From JANNHK01 sp034408875 (GTDB lineage Bacteria; Actinomycetota; Acidimicrobiia; IMCC26256; PALSA-610), in NCBI GenBank assembly GCA_034408875.1, contig JAWXCJ010000305.1:1-20771 (forward strand): 20,771 nt of DNA. The letters run 5' to 3'. This document shows positions 13,294 through 20,386 of the stretch, piece after piece. Position 1 is the first letter of the stretch. The number at the start of each line of letters is the position of its first letter. Both the position numbers and the translations under genes were made by a program. The notes beneath the pieces are model-generated. The model searched no databases, was not told where the DNA came from, and was given only the letters and a program-made list of their open reading frames with translations.

Positions 13294-15615
13294 ATGCGCG
13301 GAAGATTGTTAGCGGCGGCAATTGCGATCGCGCTGGTGGGGTCGGCGTGTTCGAGCGACGACGACTCGGGTGACGACACCGCCGCCGCGGCGCAAGACGG
13401 CGAGGCGACTGAGGTCGCCACCACTGACGTCATCGCCGCCTTCACCGCGGCCGGGAGCATCAACGCGGCGTACGTGCTCGATGCCGAGCCCGGGGCCGAA
13501 CTCACGCTCGCCGACATCGACAACACCGAGGTCGCGACGGCGACGGCCGACGACCTCGGCAGCGCGGTCTTCTACGACGTCGAACCCGGCGCCGGCTATC
13601 GCGTGGTCGAAGAAGGCGACGAAGTCGCGAGCACCGAGTCGTTCGACGTGCTCGGCGCCGACGACGAACCCGATCCCGCGCTGTACACCCAGAAGATGAC
13701 CGAAGGTCTCAACTACGTCCGCATGCGCGACGGTGTCGAACTCGCGATGACCGTGCGCCTACCCGCGGGCGCCACGATGGATTCGGGGCCGTTCCCGACC
13801 GTCATCGAACACTCCGGCTACCAGGTCGCCGCGCCGAAGGACCTGTTCGCGGATGTCGTCGCGCGGCTCGCCGACCCGGAGCTCCCTTCCGACCCGCTCG
13901 TGCCGTCGACCTCGACCGCGGTCGGGTCGCTCATCGCGCCCGTGCTCGGGTTCGCGACGGTGAGCGTGCAGATGCGCGGCACCGGATGCTCGGGCGGCGC
14001 GTTCGACTTGTTCGACCTGCCGACCACGTACGACGGGTACGACATGGTCGAGACGGTCGCCGCCCAGGACTGGGTCAAGGGCAACAAGGTCGGCATGGTC
14101 GGCATCTCGTTCTCGGGCATCAGCCAGCTGTTCGCGGCGGGGACGAACCCGCCGTCGCTCGCGGCGGTCGCGCCGATGTCGGTCGCCGACGACCTGTACC
14201 GCACCGTCGGCTCGCCCGGCGGCATCTACAACGACGGGTTCGCGCAGTCGTGGCTCGAGGAGCGCACCGAAGACGCCAAGCCCGCCCCCGAAGGCGGCCA
14301 GCCGTGGGCCAAGGCGCTGGTCGAAGCGGGCGACGAACACTGCATCGACAACCAGAAGCTGCACGGCCAGGCGCGCGACGTGTTCTCGATCCTGAACGAG
14401 AACCCGGAACGCGTGCCGGAGTTGTACGACAATCGCTCACCCGCGCTCTGGGCCGAGAAGGTCGAGGCGCCGATCTTCATCGCGAGTGCGTTCCAGGACG
14501 AGCAGATCATCGGTGTCGGTCCTGCGCTTATCGAGGGGCTGTCCGACAACCCCGACGCGTACGTGACGCTGATGAACGGAACGCACGTCGACCCGCTCGG
14601 ACCGGCGACGATCACGCGCTGGGCCGAGTTCCTGTTCTTGTACGTAGCCGACGCGGTGCCGGCGGTTCCGCAGGCGGTACTCGACCTGAGCGGCGCGTTG
14701 TACGCGCAGATCGCGAGCGCGCCCGCCGCACCCGTGCAGCAATCGCGCTTCGCCGGGCGCACCGACCTCGAAGCCATGCGCGAGGAGTACCGGAACGACC
14801 CGCGCGTCCGCGTGGTCATGGACATCGGCGGTGGCCCGGCCGGACCGGGCGCGCTCGAGATGGTGTGGGAGATGGGCTTCGACGAATGGCCGCCCGCGGC
14901 CGCCGCGCCGACGGCGTACTTCCTCGGTCCCGACGGCACGCTCGCCACCACCGAACCGGCCGAAGGCTCCGCGACGTATACGTCGGACGCGACGGCGCGG
15001 GCCCGGACCAACCTGCCCGAAGGCGACCCGTGGCACGCGGTACCGGGTTACGTGTGGGAACCGGTCGCCGACGGCAACGGCCTCGGCTTCGTCACCGAAC
15101 CACTCACCGACGACCTCGTGATTGCGGGCCCGTCGAGCGCCGACATCTACCTGTCGTCGACCCGGGCGGACACCGACGTGCAAATCACGCTCTCCGAGGT
15201 ACGCGCCGACGGGACCGAGAACTACGTGCAGTTCGGCGTGCTGCGTGCGTCGTACCGTGCGCTCGACGACGACGCGACCGCGCTCGAGGCGCGCCACCCG
15301 TACGACAGCCGGGAAGACCTCACCGACGAGACGACTCTCGTGCGCGTGCCGCTCTTCCCGGTCGCGTACGCGTTCCACGCGGGTTCGCGCATCCGGCTCA
15401 CCGTCCAGGCGCCGGGTGGCGAGCGGCCGAGGTGGACGTTCGACACTCCCGAGGACGGGTCGGCCGAGAACACGGTGAGCTTCGGCGGCGCCACGCCGTC
15501 GGCGCTCGTGCTGCCGGTACTCCCCGGCCAGATCCCCGGCGGCCCGCTCACCGCGTGCGGCGCGCTGCGCGGTACCGCGTGCCGCGCGTACACGCCGGCG
15601 GCCAACGGCGGATAA
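13294..15615 (+). CDS. Lipoprotein hydrolase, CocE/X-Pro dipeptidyl-peptidase type
   Basis: This 773-residue protein begins with a lipoprotein signal: MRGRLLAAAIAIALVGSACSS, in which Cys19 would be lipidated, followed by an Asp-rich linker and a small beta domain to about residue 125. The alpha/beta hydrolase domain starts at MRDGVELAMTVRLP. Its nucleophile sits in GISFSG (Ser272), with probable Asp402 (FQDEQ) and His431 (NGTHVDPL). The last 250 residues form the jelly-roll domain of the X-Pro dipeptidyl-peptidase C-terminal family (LVIAGPSSADIYLSS and so on). Members cleave acyl esters or X-Pro peptides; here it would act outside the membrane. A GGGGGCGGA site stands just before ATG 13294. 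The gene is intact and stands alone or heads the unit with the two following genes, 47 bases away. Confidence 0.88.
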   Translation: MRGRLLAAAIAIALVGSACSSDDDSGDDTAAAAQDGEATEVATTDVIAAFTAAGSINAAYVLDAEPGAELTLADIDNTEVATATADDLGSAVFYDVEPGAGYRVVEEGDEVASTESFDVLGADDEPDPALYTQKMTEGLNYVRMRDGVELAMTVRLPAGATMDSGPFPTVIEHSGYQVAAPKDLFADVVARLADPELPSDPLVPSTSTAVGSLIAPVLGFATVSVQMRGTGCSGGAFDLFDLPTTYDGYDMVETVAAQDWVKGNKVGMVGISFSGISQLFAAGTNPPSLAAVAPMSVADDLYRTVGSPGGIYNDGFAQSWLEERTEDAKPAPEGGQPWAKALVEAGDEHCIDNQKLHGQARDVFSILNENPERVPELYDNRSPALWAEKVEAPIFIASAFQDEQIIGVGPALIEGLSDNPDAYVTLMNGTHVDPLGPATITRWAEFLFLYVADAVPAVPQAVLDLSGALYAQIASAPAAPVQQSRFAGRTDLEAMREEYRNDPRVRVVMDIGGGPAGPGALEMVWEMGFDEWPPAAAAPTAYFLGPDGTLATTEPAEGSATYTSDATARARTNLPEGDPWHAVPGYVWEPVADGNGLGFVTEPLTDDLVIAGPSSADIYLSSTRADTDVQITLSEVRADGTENYVQFGVLRASYRALDDDATALEARHPYDSREDLTDETTLVRVPLFPVAYAFHAGSRIRLTVQAPGGERPRWTFDTPEDGSAENTVSFGGATPSALVLPVLPGQIPGGPLTACGALRGTACRAYTPAANGG

Positions 15616-15662
15616 GGCAGCGCGCCTCAGCCGACCCAGAGAAAGTGTGGTCGAATCCCCCC

Positions 15663-16556
15663 ATGATCGACCCCGCACTCGCCCGCAAGACCTGGCGCCG
15701 GCTCGAACCGGTGCACGGGATGGTCTACTTCGCGCCCGAGGCGGTGGAGCAGTACGCCGCCGTCGGCATCGAGCACAACCGCATGCAGTACTTCTCGTCG
15801 CGGTCGGCGCCGATGGGCGCGGTGCCCGCCGAAGTCGTGGTCGCCACGTTCTTCAACTTCAACCCGGACCTGATCCGCCGCGCCATCCCGGCCGCGTGGG
15901 CCATCGCCTCTCCGGAGACAATCCTCGCGGCGCGCCTGCGGGGTGTCGACGCCGCGTTGCGGCGCGCGCTCGGCGACACGATCGGGTCACCCGAGATGAA
16001 GGAAGCCGCGGGCCTCGCACGCATCGCGGCCGAGGGTGGGTCGGAGTTCATCTCGGGCCGGCCGTTGTTCGCCGGTCACGCGCACTTGCCGTGGCCCGAC
16101 GAACCTCATCTCGCGTTGTGGCACGCGCAGAGCTTGCTGCGCGAGTTCCGCGGCGACGGCCACATCGGCGCGCTCCTCGTCGAGGGCCTCACCGGCGTGC
16201 AGGCACTCGTCATCCACGGCGCGACCGGCGAGGTTCCGCCCGCCGCGCTCCAACAGAGCAGGGCGTGGGGTGACGACGCATGGAACGCGGCCATCGACGA
16301 GATGCGCAGCCGCGGCCTCGTCGAACCGACCGGCGACCTCGCGCTGACGGAAGCGGGCCGCACGCACCGTCAGTGGGTCGAGGACCGCACCGACGCGTTG
16401 TCCGTGCCCGCGTACGCAGCACTCGGCGAAGAAGGCACCGCGCGCCTGGGCGAGATCGGCCGGTACTTCAGCCGAGCGGTCATCGACAGCGGGCTGTTGC
16501 CGTTCGGTGTGCCGAGCCGGGCGAAGTACGAGACCGAGGAACGCCCCGCGGGTTAG
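15663..16556 (+). CDS. SCO6745-family protein
   Basis: The 297-residue protein starts MIDPALARKTWRRLEPVHGM and carries the segments typical of the actinobacterial SCO6745 family: VYFAPEAVEQYAAVG, NRMQYFSSRSAPMGAVPAE, VVVATFFNFNPDLIRRAIPA, and PWPDEPHLALWHAQSLLREF followed by GHIGALLVEGLTGV. The C-terminal third contains a winged-helix-like region (WNAAIDEMRSRGLVEPTGDL then LTEAGRTHRQWVEDRTD). The family is of unknown function and is often assumed to be regulatory or ligand-binding because of this helix-turn-helix look. The mRNA probably continues into the MaoC-like gene, whose start lies only 11 bases past the stop. Nothing looks broken. Confidence 0.85.
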   Translation: MIDPALARKTWRRLEPVHGMVYFAPEAVEQYAAVGIEHNRMQYFSSRSAPMGAVPAEVVVATFFNFNPDLIRRAIPAAWAIASPETILAARLRGVDAALRRALGDTIGSPEMKEAAGLARIAAEGGSEFISGRPLFAGHAHLPWPDEPHLALWHAQSLLREFRGDGHIGALLVEGLTGVQALVIHGATGEVPPAALQQSRAWGDDAWNAAIDEMRSRGLVEPTGDLALTEAGRTHRQWVEDRTDALSVPAYAALGEEGTARLGEIGRYFSRAVIDSGLLPFGVPSRAKYETEERPAG

Positions 16557-16567
16557 GAGCCGATGAC

Positions 16568-17341
16568 GTGTACCGCGTACGCGCCAACAACACTGCGACC
16601 GCGTCGACGAACAAGATCCACGACGACGACGTCGCGCGCCAGTACGGCTTCTCGGGCGGACTCGTACCCGGCGTCGACGTCTACGCGTACATGACGTATC
16701 CCGTCGTCGCGCGCTTCGGACGCGCGTTCCTCGAACGCGGGACAATGCACGCGCGCTTTCGTCGTCCGGTGTACGACGGACGGTTCGTCACCATCGACAC
16801 CACCGGAACAGACGAGCTCTCTTTGGTCGTACGCGACGACACCGGCGAGGAGTGTGCAGCCGGACGTGCCGGCGCCGAACCCAGCGCGCCGTTGCCGTCG
16901 GTCGAGAAGTACCCACGGGCCGAACTGCCGAACCCGGCACCTCCCGCGACCGCAGAGGCGTTGCGTGCGACCGAACCGCTCGGCACCGTGGACACGGTGT
17001 TCGACGCCGAGAAAGCCGGGGAGTATCTCGACGCAGTTCGCGAAACCCACCCGATGTACGCGCTCGAGGGCATCGCGCACCCCGGGTGGCTACTGCGGCG
17101 CGCCAACCGCATCCTCGCCCGCAACGTCGTGCTCGGGCCGTGGATTCACGTCGAAAGCACGGTCGAGCACTTCGGCCTCGTGCGCGATGGCGACAAGGTG
17201 AGCACGCTGGGCCACGTCACAGATCTGTTCGAGCGCGGCGGCCACGAGTTCGTGACGCTCGACATCCTCGTCGTCGCCAACGGCAACACGCCGGTGATGC
17301 GCGTCGACCACACCGCGATCTACCACCCCCGCGCGCGCTAG
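16568..17341 (+). CDS. MaoC-like hotdog-fold protein
   Basis: From GTG 16568, 8 bases after an AGGAG ribosome site that overlaps the previous stop, the 257-residue protein shows two half hotdog domains. The first has NKIHDDDVARQYGFSGGLVPG then VYAYMTYPVV, corresponding to the hydratase region where an Asp/His pair normally acts; the second has the strands FVTLDILVVANGNTPVMRVDHTAIY near the C-terminus. The protein may hydrate or hydrolyse an acyl-CoA-like compound, but the classical MaoC catalytic pair D-x(4)-H is not clearly present, so it may be a binding protein. It belongs to the same unit as the SCO6745-family gene. Its TAG stop and the stop of the opposite remnant share the palindrome CTAG at 17338-17341. 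Confidence 0.75.
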   Translation: MYRVRANNTATASTNKIHDDDVARQYGFSGGLVPGVDVYAYMTYPVVARFGRAFLERGTMHARFRRPVYDGRFVTIDTTGTDELSLVVRDDTGEECAAGRAGAEPSAPLPSVEKYPRAELPNPAPPATAEALRATEPLGTVDTVFDAEKAGEYLDAVRETHPMYALEGIAHPGWLLRRANRILARNVVLGPWIHVESTVEHFGLVRDGDKVSTLGHVTDLFERGGHEFVTLDILVVANGNTPVMRVDHTAIYHPRAR

Positions 17342-17639
17342 CCGGACGAGAGCGCGGCCACCACGAAGATCGAGTTCGCGGTGCCGTCGATGGTCGGTTC
17401 CGACGTCACGTAGTTCTCGTTCTCGTCCTCGTACGCGGCTTCGGACGAGTCGAAGGGGCCGTCGATGTCGAAGCCCTCGGCTTCGATGTCGACCACGGGT
17501 GCGCGATGCCGGCTTCGCCCGAACCATCGTCGGCGGCCGGGTCACGGAAACCGAGGTCGTGGTCGCTGATGTCGCCGACCTGACCGATGAACACACCCGG
17601 CGCAGGATGCGCTTTGCGCAACCACCGGATGCCGACGTC
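17338..17639 (-). pseudogene. Broken gene of unknown family, no start and a frameshift
   Basis: Two coding-like stretches in different frames lie on the minus strand. The first (17639-17496) reads RWLRKAHPAPGVFIGQVGDI and later LGFRDPAADDG; the second (about 17499-17338) reads VDIEAEGFDIDGPFDSSEAA, then YVTSEPTIDGTANSIFVVAA and ends at TAG 17338-17340. There is no start codon: the first stretch begins at the last base of the stop codon of the nitrobindin-like gene. The acidic, Gly/Asp-rich composition suggests a secreted or surface protein. I do not recognise the family. Loss of the N-terminus plus a shift in the middle fits the deletion pattern of the window. Confidence 0.5.
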
Positions 17640-18048
17640 TAGCCGACCTTGTGCAACGTGTTGTGGTCGACGTGGGGGAACAGGTCGGGGAACTCGTTCA
17701 TCTTCAGCATCGTGGGCTCGTGGTAGCTCCACGTGCCGTCGGCGTTGAGGGTGACCTCCGCCTCGTAGTTCACCGTGCTCGCGTTCTTCGCGAGGTACAT
17801 GTTCTCGCCGTAGCCGACCTCGGTGTGGAACGGGTTCTCTTCGCTCCCCCGCCACATCGCGGAGCGGTAGTCGAGGCCGTAGAGGTGCTGGCTGCCGTTG
17901 TCGACCGGACCGAACGGCTTCATCGTGACCTTCTCGCGGTACGGCGTGTCGATCACTTCGCCCTTGGCGTGCGAAAACGCCGGGTCGAGCCCACCGTCGC
18001 CCTCCCACTCGCCGATCAAGCCGGCCCGGGGCCCCATTCGCTGCTCAT
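17639..18048 (-). pseudogene. Nitrobindin-like (heme-binding beta-barrel) gene with a deleted middle and damaged start
   Basis: The open frame from ATG 18037 (132 residues) reads GLIGEWEGDGGLDPAFSHAKG, then YREKVTMKPFGPVDNG and LYGLDYRSAMWRGSEENPFH, the first half of a nitrobindin/FABP-like barrel. After EVGY it jumps in frame to ENMYLAKNASTVNYEAEVT and the normal end FPHVDHNTLHKVG with the heme-ligand-type histidines. Intact relatives are 45-50 residues longer here, with EVGYWLWD-like continuation and four further strands. The only ATG with a good ribosome site (GAGGAG at 18063-18058, then ATG 18048) reads just 10 codons in another frame, so the original start also seems to have been disrupted. 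The barrel could not close; the gene is probably dead. Confidence 0.75.
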
Positions 18049-18113
18049 TCCGCGCTACTCCTCGATGTGGTTTCCAGTGGCGTACGACCCTATCCGGGCA
18101 TTGGAGTGAAGGC

Positions 18114-18920
18114 ATGGGCCCCGCCGCCCGATCAATGAACATGACGGGTGATCCCGGGCTGTTCGGCCCGGACTCGGTGACGTGGCGGGTGCACGCGCAC
18201 CCGAGCGCGCTGGTCGGCGGTCTGCGCGCCCTGCTGCTCCAGACCTTTCATCCGCTCGCGATGGCGGGGATCGCCGAGCACTCGAACTACCGGGACGACC
18301 CGCTGGGCCGGTTCCGGCGCACGGCCGAGTTCGTCGCCGCGACGACGTACGGCACGACGGAGGAAGCGAACCGGGCCATCGAAATCGTCCGCCGCGTCCA
18401 CGTCCACGTTCGCGGCGTCGCGCCCGACGGGCGCCCGTACTGTGCCGGCGACCCCGCGCTGCTGTCGTGGGTGCACAACGTCGAGGTCGAGAGCATCCTC
18501 ATCGCGTACCAGCGGTTCGGGCCCGGGTTGTCGCGTTCCGAGTCGAACCAGTACGTGCGCGAGATGATGCGCGTCGGCAGCGCCGTCGGCGCCGACCAGC
18601 TGCCTGACACCGCGCGCGAGTTGCGCGCCTGGGTTGCGTCGGTGCCGGAACGCCAGGTGACACCCGACGCGCGCCGCACCGTGCGATTCCTCCTCTTCCC
18701 GCCACTCCCGAGGGTGCTGCTCCCGCCGTACGCGGTGCTCGCCGCGAGCGCGCTGAGCCTGCTTTCAGTACGCGAGCGACTGTCGCTGCACCTGCCGTCG
18801 ATCCCGCCGGCCGAGCCGCTGGTCCTCGTGCCCGCGGCCAAGCTGTTCCTCAGCGCGCTCGACATCGCCCTCGGGCCCCTGCCCCCGAGGGAAGCCGCGC
18901 TCGACCGCGTGGGCGGATGA
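18114..18920 (+). CDS. MpaB-like oxygenase family protein (DUF2236)
   Basis: The 268-residue protein matches the DUF2236/MpaB family: an opening GLFGPDSVTWRVHAHPSALV, then LLLQTFHPLAMAGIAEHSNY with the conserved HP at 46-47, GRFRRTAEFVAATTYGTTEE, LSWVHNVEVESILIAYQRFG, and a Pro-rich hydrophobic C-terminal half. Family members include latex-clearing and mycophenolic-acid pathway oxygenases that bind heme b through these histidines, so an oxygenase role is plausible but unproven. ATG 18114 follows a GAAGG site. The gene diverges from the nitrobindin-like remnant across 65 bases. Both would be heme-linked proteins, which may be coincidence. It appears intact. Confidence 0.85.
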   Translation: MGPAARSMNMTGDPGLFGPDSVTWRVHAHPSALVGGLRALLLQTFHPLAMAGIAEHSNYRDDPLGRFRRTAEFVAATTYGTTEEANRAIEIVRRVHVHVRGVAPDGRPYCAGDPALLSWVHNVEVESILIAYQRFGPGLSRSESNQYVREMMRVGSAVGADQLPDTARELRAWVASVPERQVTPDARRTVRFLLFPPLPRVLLPPYAVLAASALSLLSVRERLSLHLPSIPPAEPLVLVPAAKLFLSALDIALGPLPPREAALDRVGG

Positions 18921-18959
18921 CAAGGCAACCTTGTCATTCCGCCTTGTAAGGCGTAAGCT
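18918..18959 (+). promoter_or_regulatory. Promoter with two palindromic operators for the toxin-antitoxin pair
   Basis: TTGTCA (18931-18936) and TAAGCT (18954-18959) are spaced by 17 bases, and the ATG is 7 bases beyond, so the transcript is probably leaderless. Two palindromes overlap it: TGACAAGG-CAA-CCTTGTCA at 18918-18936 over the -35 box, and CGCCTT-GT-AAGGCG at 18940-18953 in the spacer. Both contain CCTTGT, as expected if an antitoxin dimer binds both sites and represses its own operon. Confidence 0.65.
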
Positions 18960-18966
18960 CAGCTCA

Positions 18967-19209
18967 ATGACAGTTGGCGTGTTCCGCGTATCCGATCGGG
19001 GCCAGATGGCGCTTCCGGCCGATGCCCGACGCCGCTGGAACCTCGTCGAGGGGGGCGCGGTCGAGATCGCGGACCTGGGCGACGCGCTCGTCATTGTCCC
19101 CGCCGATCGAGGCGGCCTGCGAGCGCTGCTGCGCAACGCAATCGACAGCGCCGGCGGCTACCACGAGCTCGCACGCCGCGTCGCGACCGAAGACCCCGAA
19201 CTCGCTTGA
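18967..19209 (+). CDS. AbrB/MazE-type antitoxin
   Basis: The 80-residue protein carries a swapped-hairpin AbrB/SpoVT DNA-binding domain at its N-terminus: VFRVSDRGQMALPADARRRW, then VEIADLGDALVIVPAD. The C-terminal part (GLRALLRNAIDSAGGYHELA) would be the helix that wraps the toxin. It should neutralise the following PIN-like toxin and bind the two palindromes upstream of its own start. ATG 18967 is chosen because it fits the domain and the promoter geometry; the longer frame from 18931 would start inside the promoter. Its last 4 bases overlap the toxin start (TTGA), typical of such pairs. Confidence 0.82.
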   Translation: MTVGVFRVSDRGQMALPADARRRWNLVEGGAVEIADLGDALVIVPADRGGLRALLRNAIDSAGGYHELARRVATEDPELA

Positions 19210-19649
19210 GCAAGGGCGATGTCGTCGTCGACGACCATCTCCTTCTGCGGGTCCTCCTCGGCGACGAACCTCCCGCCCTTCGTCAGCACGGGGGTCAGTT
19301 GTCGACGACGGGCCTTTGGTACCACCGCCTGTGTCGCGCTTTGGCTGACACCACCGTCGTCGGGACGATGTCGCGGTCGCTCGGCAACATCGATGACCAA
19401 GCCGCCGCCCGCGTGATCGGGGCAGTTACGATGCTCCCCGACACCATCGGCCTCGCGTCATTGCGAACGCTCGCGTGGCCGATGGCCGCGTTGATCGAAG
19501 CGGGCGCTCGACTCAACCTCATGTCACTCGAAGCCCTCGCGGCGGCCCGCCACCTTGACGCCACCATCTGCCTCGCCGAGGCCGACGACAATCGTCCGCT
19601 CGTCGAAGTTGCAGGCCACCACGATGTCGTCGTCCGCGTCATCGCGTGA
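19206..19649 (+). CDS. PIN-like toxin, partner of the AbrB antitoxin
   Basis: The 147-residue protein starts at TTG 19206, overlapping the antitoxin stop. Its N-terminal VVVDDHLLLRVLLGDEPP has the acidic-hydrophobic start of PIN-domain ribonucleases, and the end contains LDATICLAEADDNRPLVEVA, where two more acidic residues would complete the metal site. The middle is long and helical with GTMSRSLGNIDDQAAARVIG and LASLRTLAWPMAALIEAG and is unlike classical VapC, so the call as a PIN relative is moderate. As VapC-type enzymes do, it may cut RNA when free of antitoxin. Operon, size and overlap all support a type II toxin-antitoxin module. Confidence 0.65.
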   Translation: MSKGDVVVDDHLLLRVLLGDEPPALRQHGGQLSTTGLWYHRLCRALADTTVVGTMSRSLGNIDDQAAARVIGAVTMLPDTIGLASLRTLAWPMAALIEAGARLNLMSLEALAAARHLDATICLAEADDNRPLVEVAGHHDVVVRVIA

Positions 19650-19753
19650 CGGTCAGTCGAGCGGCTCTTCATCTGGGGACGACCTGATCTGCGGCCTGGC
19701 AGTGCTCGGCTTCGCGATCTGGCTCCTGACCCGCCCTTCGTTCAGGGACTCTG

Positions 19754-20350
19754 CTAGTCGAGTTCGGCGATGAGCTGGTAGCTCAGTTGGTCGAGGACGT
19801 GGTGGCCGCTGCGGAAGTAGCGGCGCCCGCAGTGCACATGCCGTTGCGGTTCGAGCGTCAGCTTCGTCCACTCGCCGAGGTGCGGCCACAACAACAGCTC
19901 GACCGGGATCGCACGGAGCCGACCGGGGCTGCGCAGGTACCCCCGCATCCGCCACGCACCACTCGGTTGGGCGCGCGGTTCGTCGAGTACCAGGCGGCTT
20001 CCGACCTCGACGCGTTGGTCGCGTGCGCAACGCCGCCACCATCCCGGCAGATCTCCCAGGTGCGCGGGCTGCACACCGATCATGCGGGTGAACGTCGAGA
20101 GCAGCCGACCCGAACTCGACACGACGGGCGCTGTCGTGATCGCGCGCCACGGCGTCTGCGCCCTGACCTCGGTGCTCTCGGTGACGAGTTCGGCGACGAC
20201 GGCGACGCATTCGCGGACGACAGCGCGCGCGTCAGTCGGACGCCCGTCGGGGACCGCGGGCATCGGGTCGAACGCGATGCCGTCGTCGTAGACCGCGAGC
20301 GGTTCGAGCGGGTCGTCGAACTCGGGCGGGTATGAGGATCTCCGGCGCAC
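19754..20350 (-). CDS. Conserved-looking protein of unknown function
   Basis: I do not recognise this 198-residue protein. It has an acidic N-terminal part (YPPEFDDPLEPLAVYDDG), a helical middle (ARAVVRECVAVVAELVTEST) and a basic, aromatic C-terminal half with LRAIPVELLLWPHLGEWTKL and HVHCGRRYFRSGHHVLDQLS. The histidines and the cysteine in the last stretch could bind a metal, but no known motif is evident. There is no signal peptide or membrane segment. GTG 20350 has a GGGGAGG site 6 bases upstream and a possible TACTAT -10 box (20380-20375). It follows the amine-oxidase gene on the same strand by 36 bases, so it may be in the same unit or have its own promoter. Codon usage looks coding. Confidence 0.6.
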   Translation of the reverse strand: MRRRSSYPPEFDDPLEPLAVYDDGIAFDPMPAVPDGRPTDARAVVRECVAVVAELVTESTEVRAQTPWRAITTAPVVSSSGRLLSTFTRMIGVQPAHLGDLPGWWRRCARDQRVEVGSRLVLDEPRAQPSGAWRMRGYLRSPGRLRAIPVELLLWPHLGEWTKLTLEPQRHVHCGRRYFRSGHHVLDQLSYQLIAELD

Positions 20351-20374
20351 TGCCGACCTCCCCGTGACCTCCCG

Positions 20375-20380
20375 ATAGTA
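20375..20380 (-). promoter_or_regulatory. Possible -10 box of the unknown gene
   Basis: TACTAT fits the TAnnnT pattern 24 bases before the GTG start at 20350, just after the stop of the upstream gene. Two GGGAGGTC repeats lie between it and the start; the second includes the ribosome site. No -35 box was confirmed. Confidence 0.3.
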
Positions 20381-20386
20381 CGGAGT

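Noticed and set aside
13986..16556. 856-codon plus-strand open frame with a long Arg-rich part
   Set aside because: Only its last 298 codons (SCO6745-family gene) are real; the rest is an out-of-frame reading of the hydrolase gene.
19624..19773. Small ORF with one hydrophobic segment (LICGLAVLGFAIWLL)
   Set aside because: It starts inside the toxin gene in another frame, has no ribosome site and a Ser-rich start typical of a shadow; a small membrane protein cannot be excluded, but I see no support.
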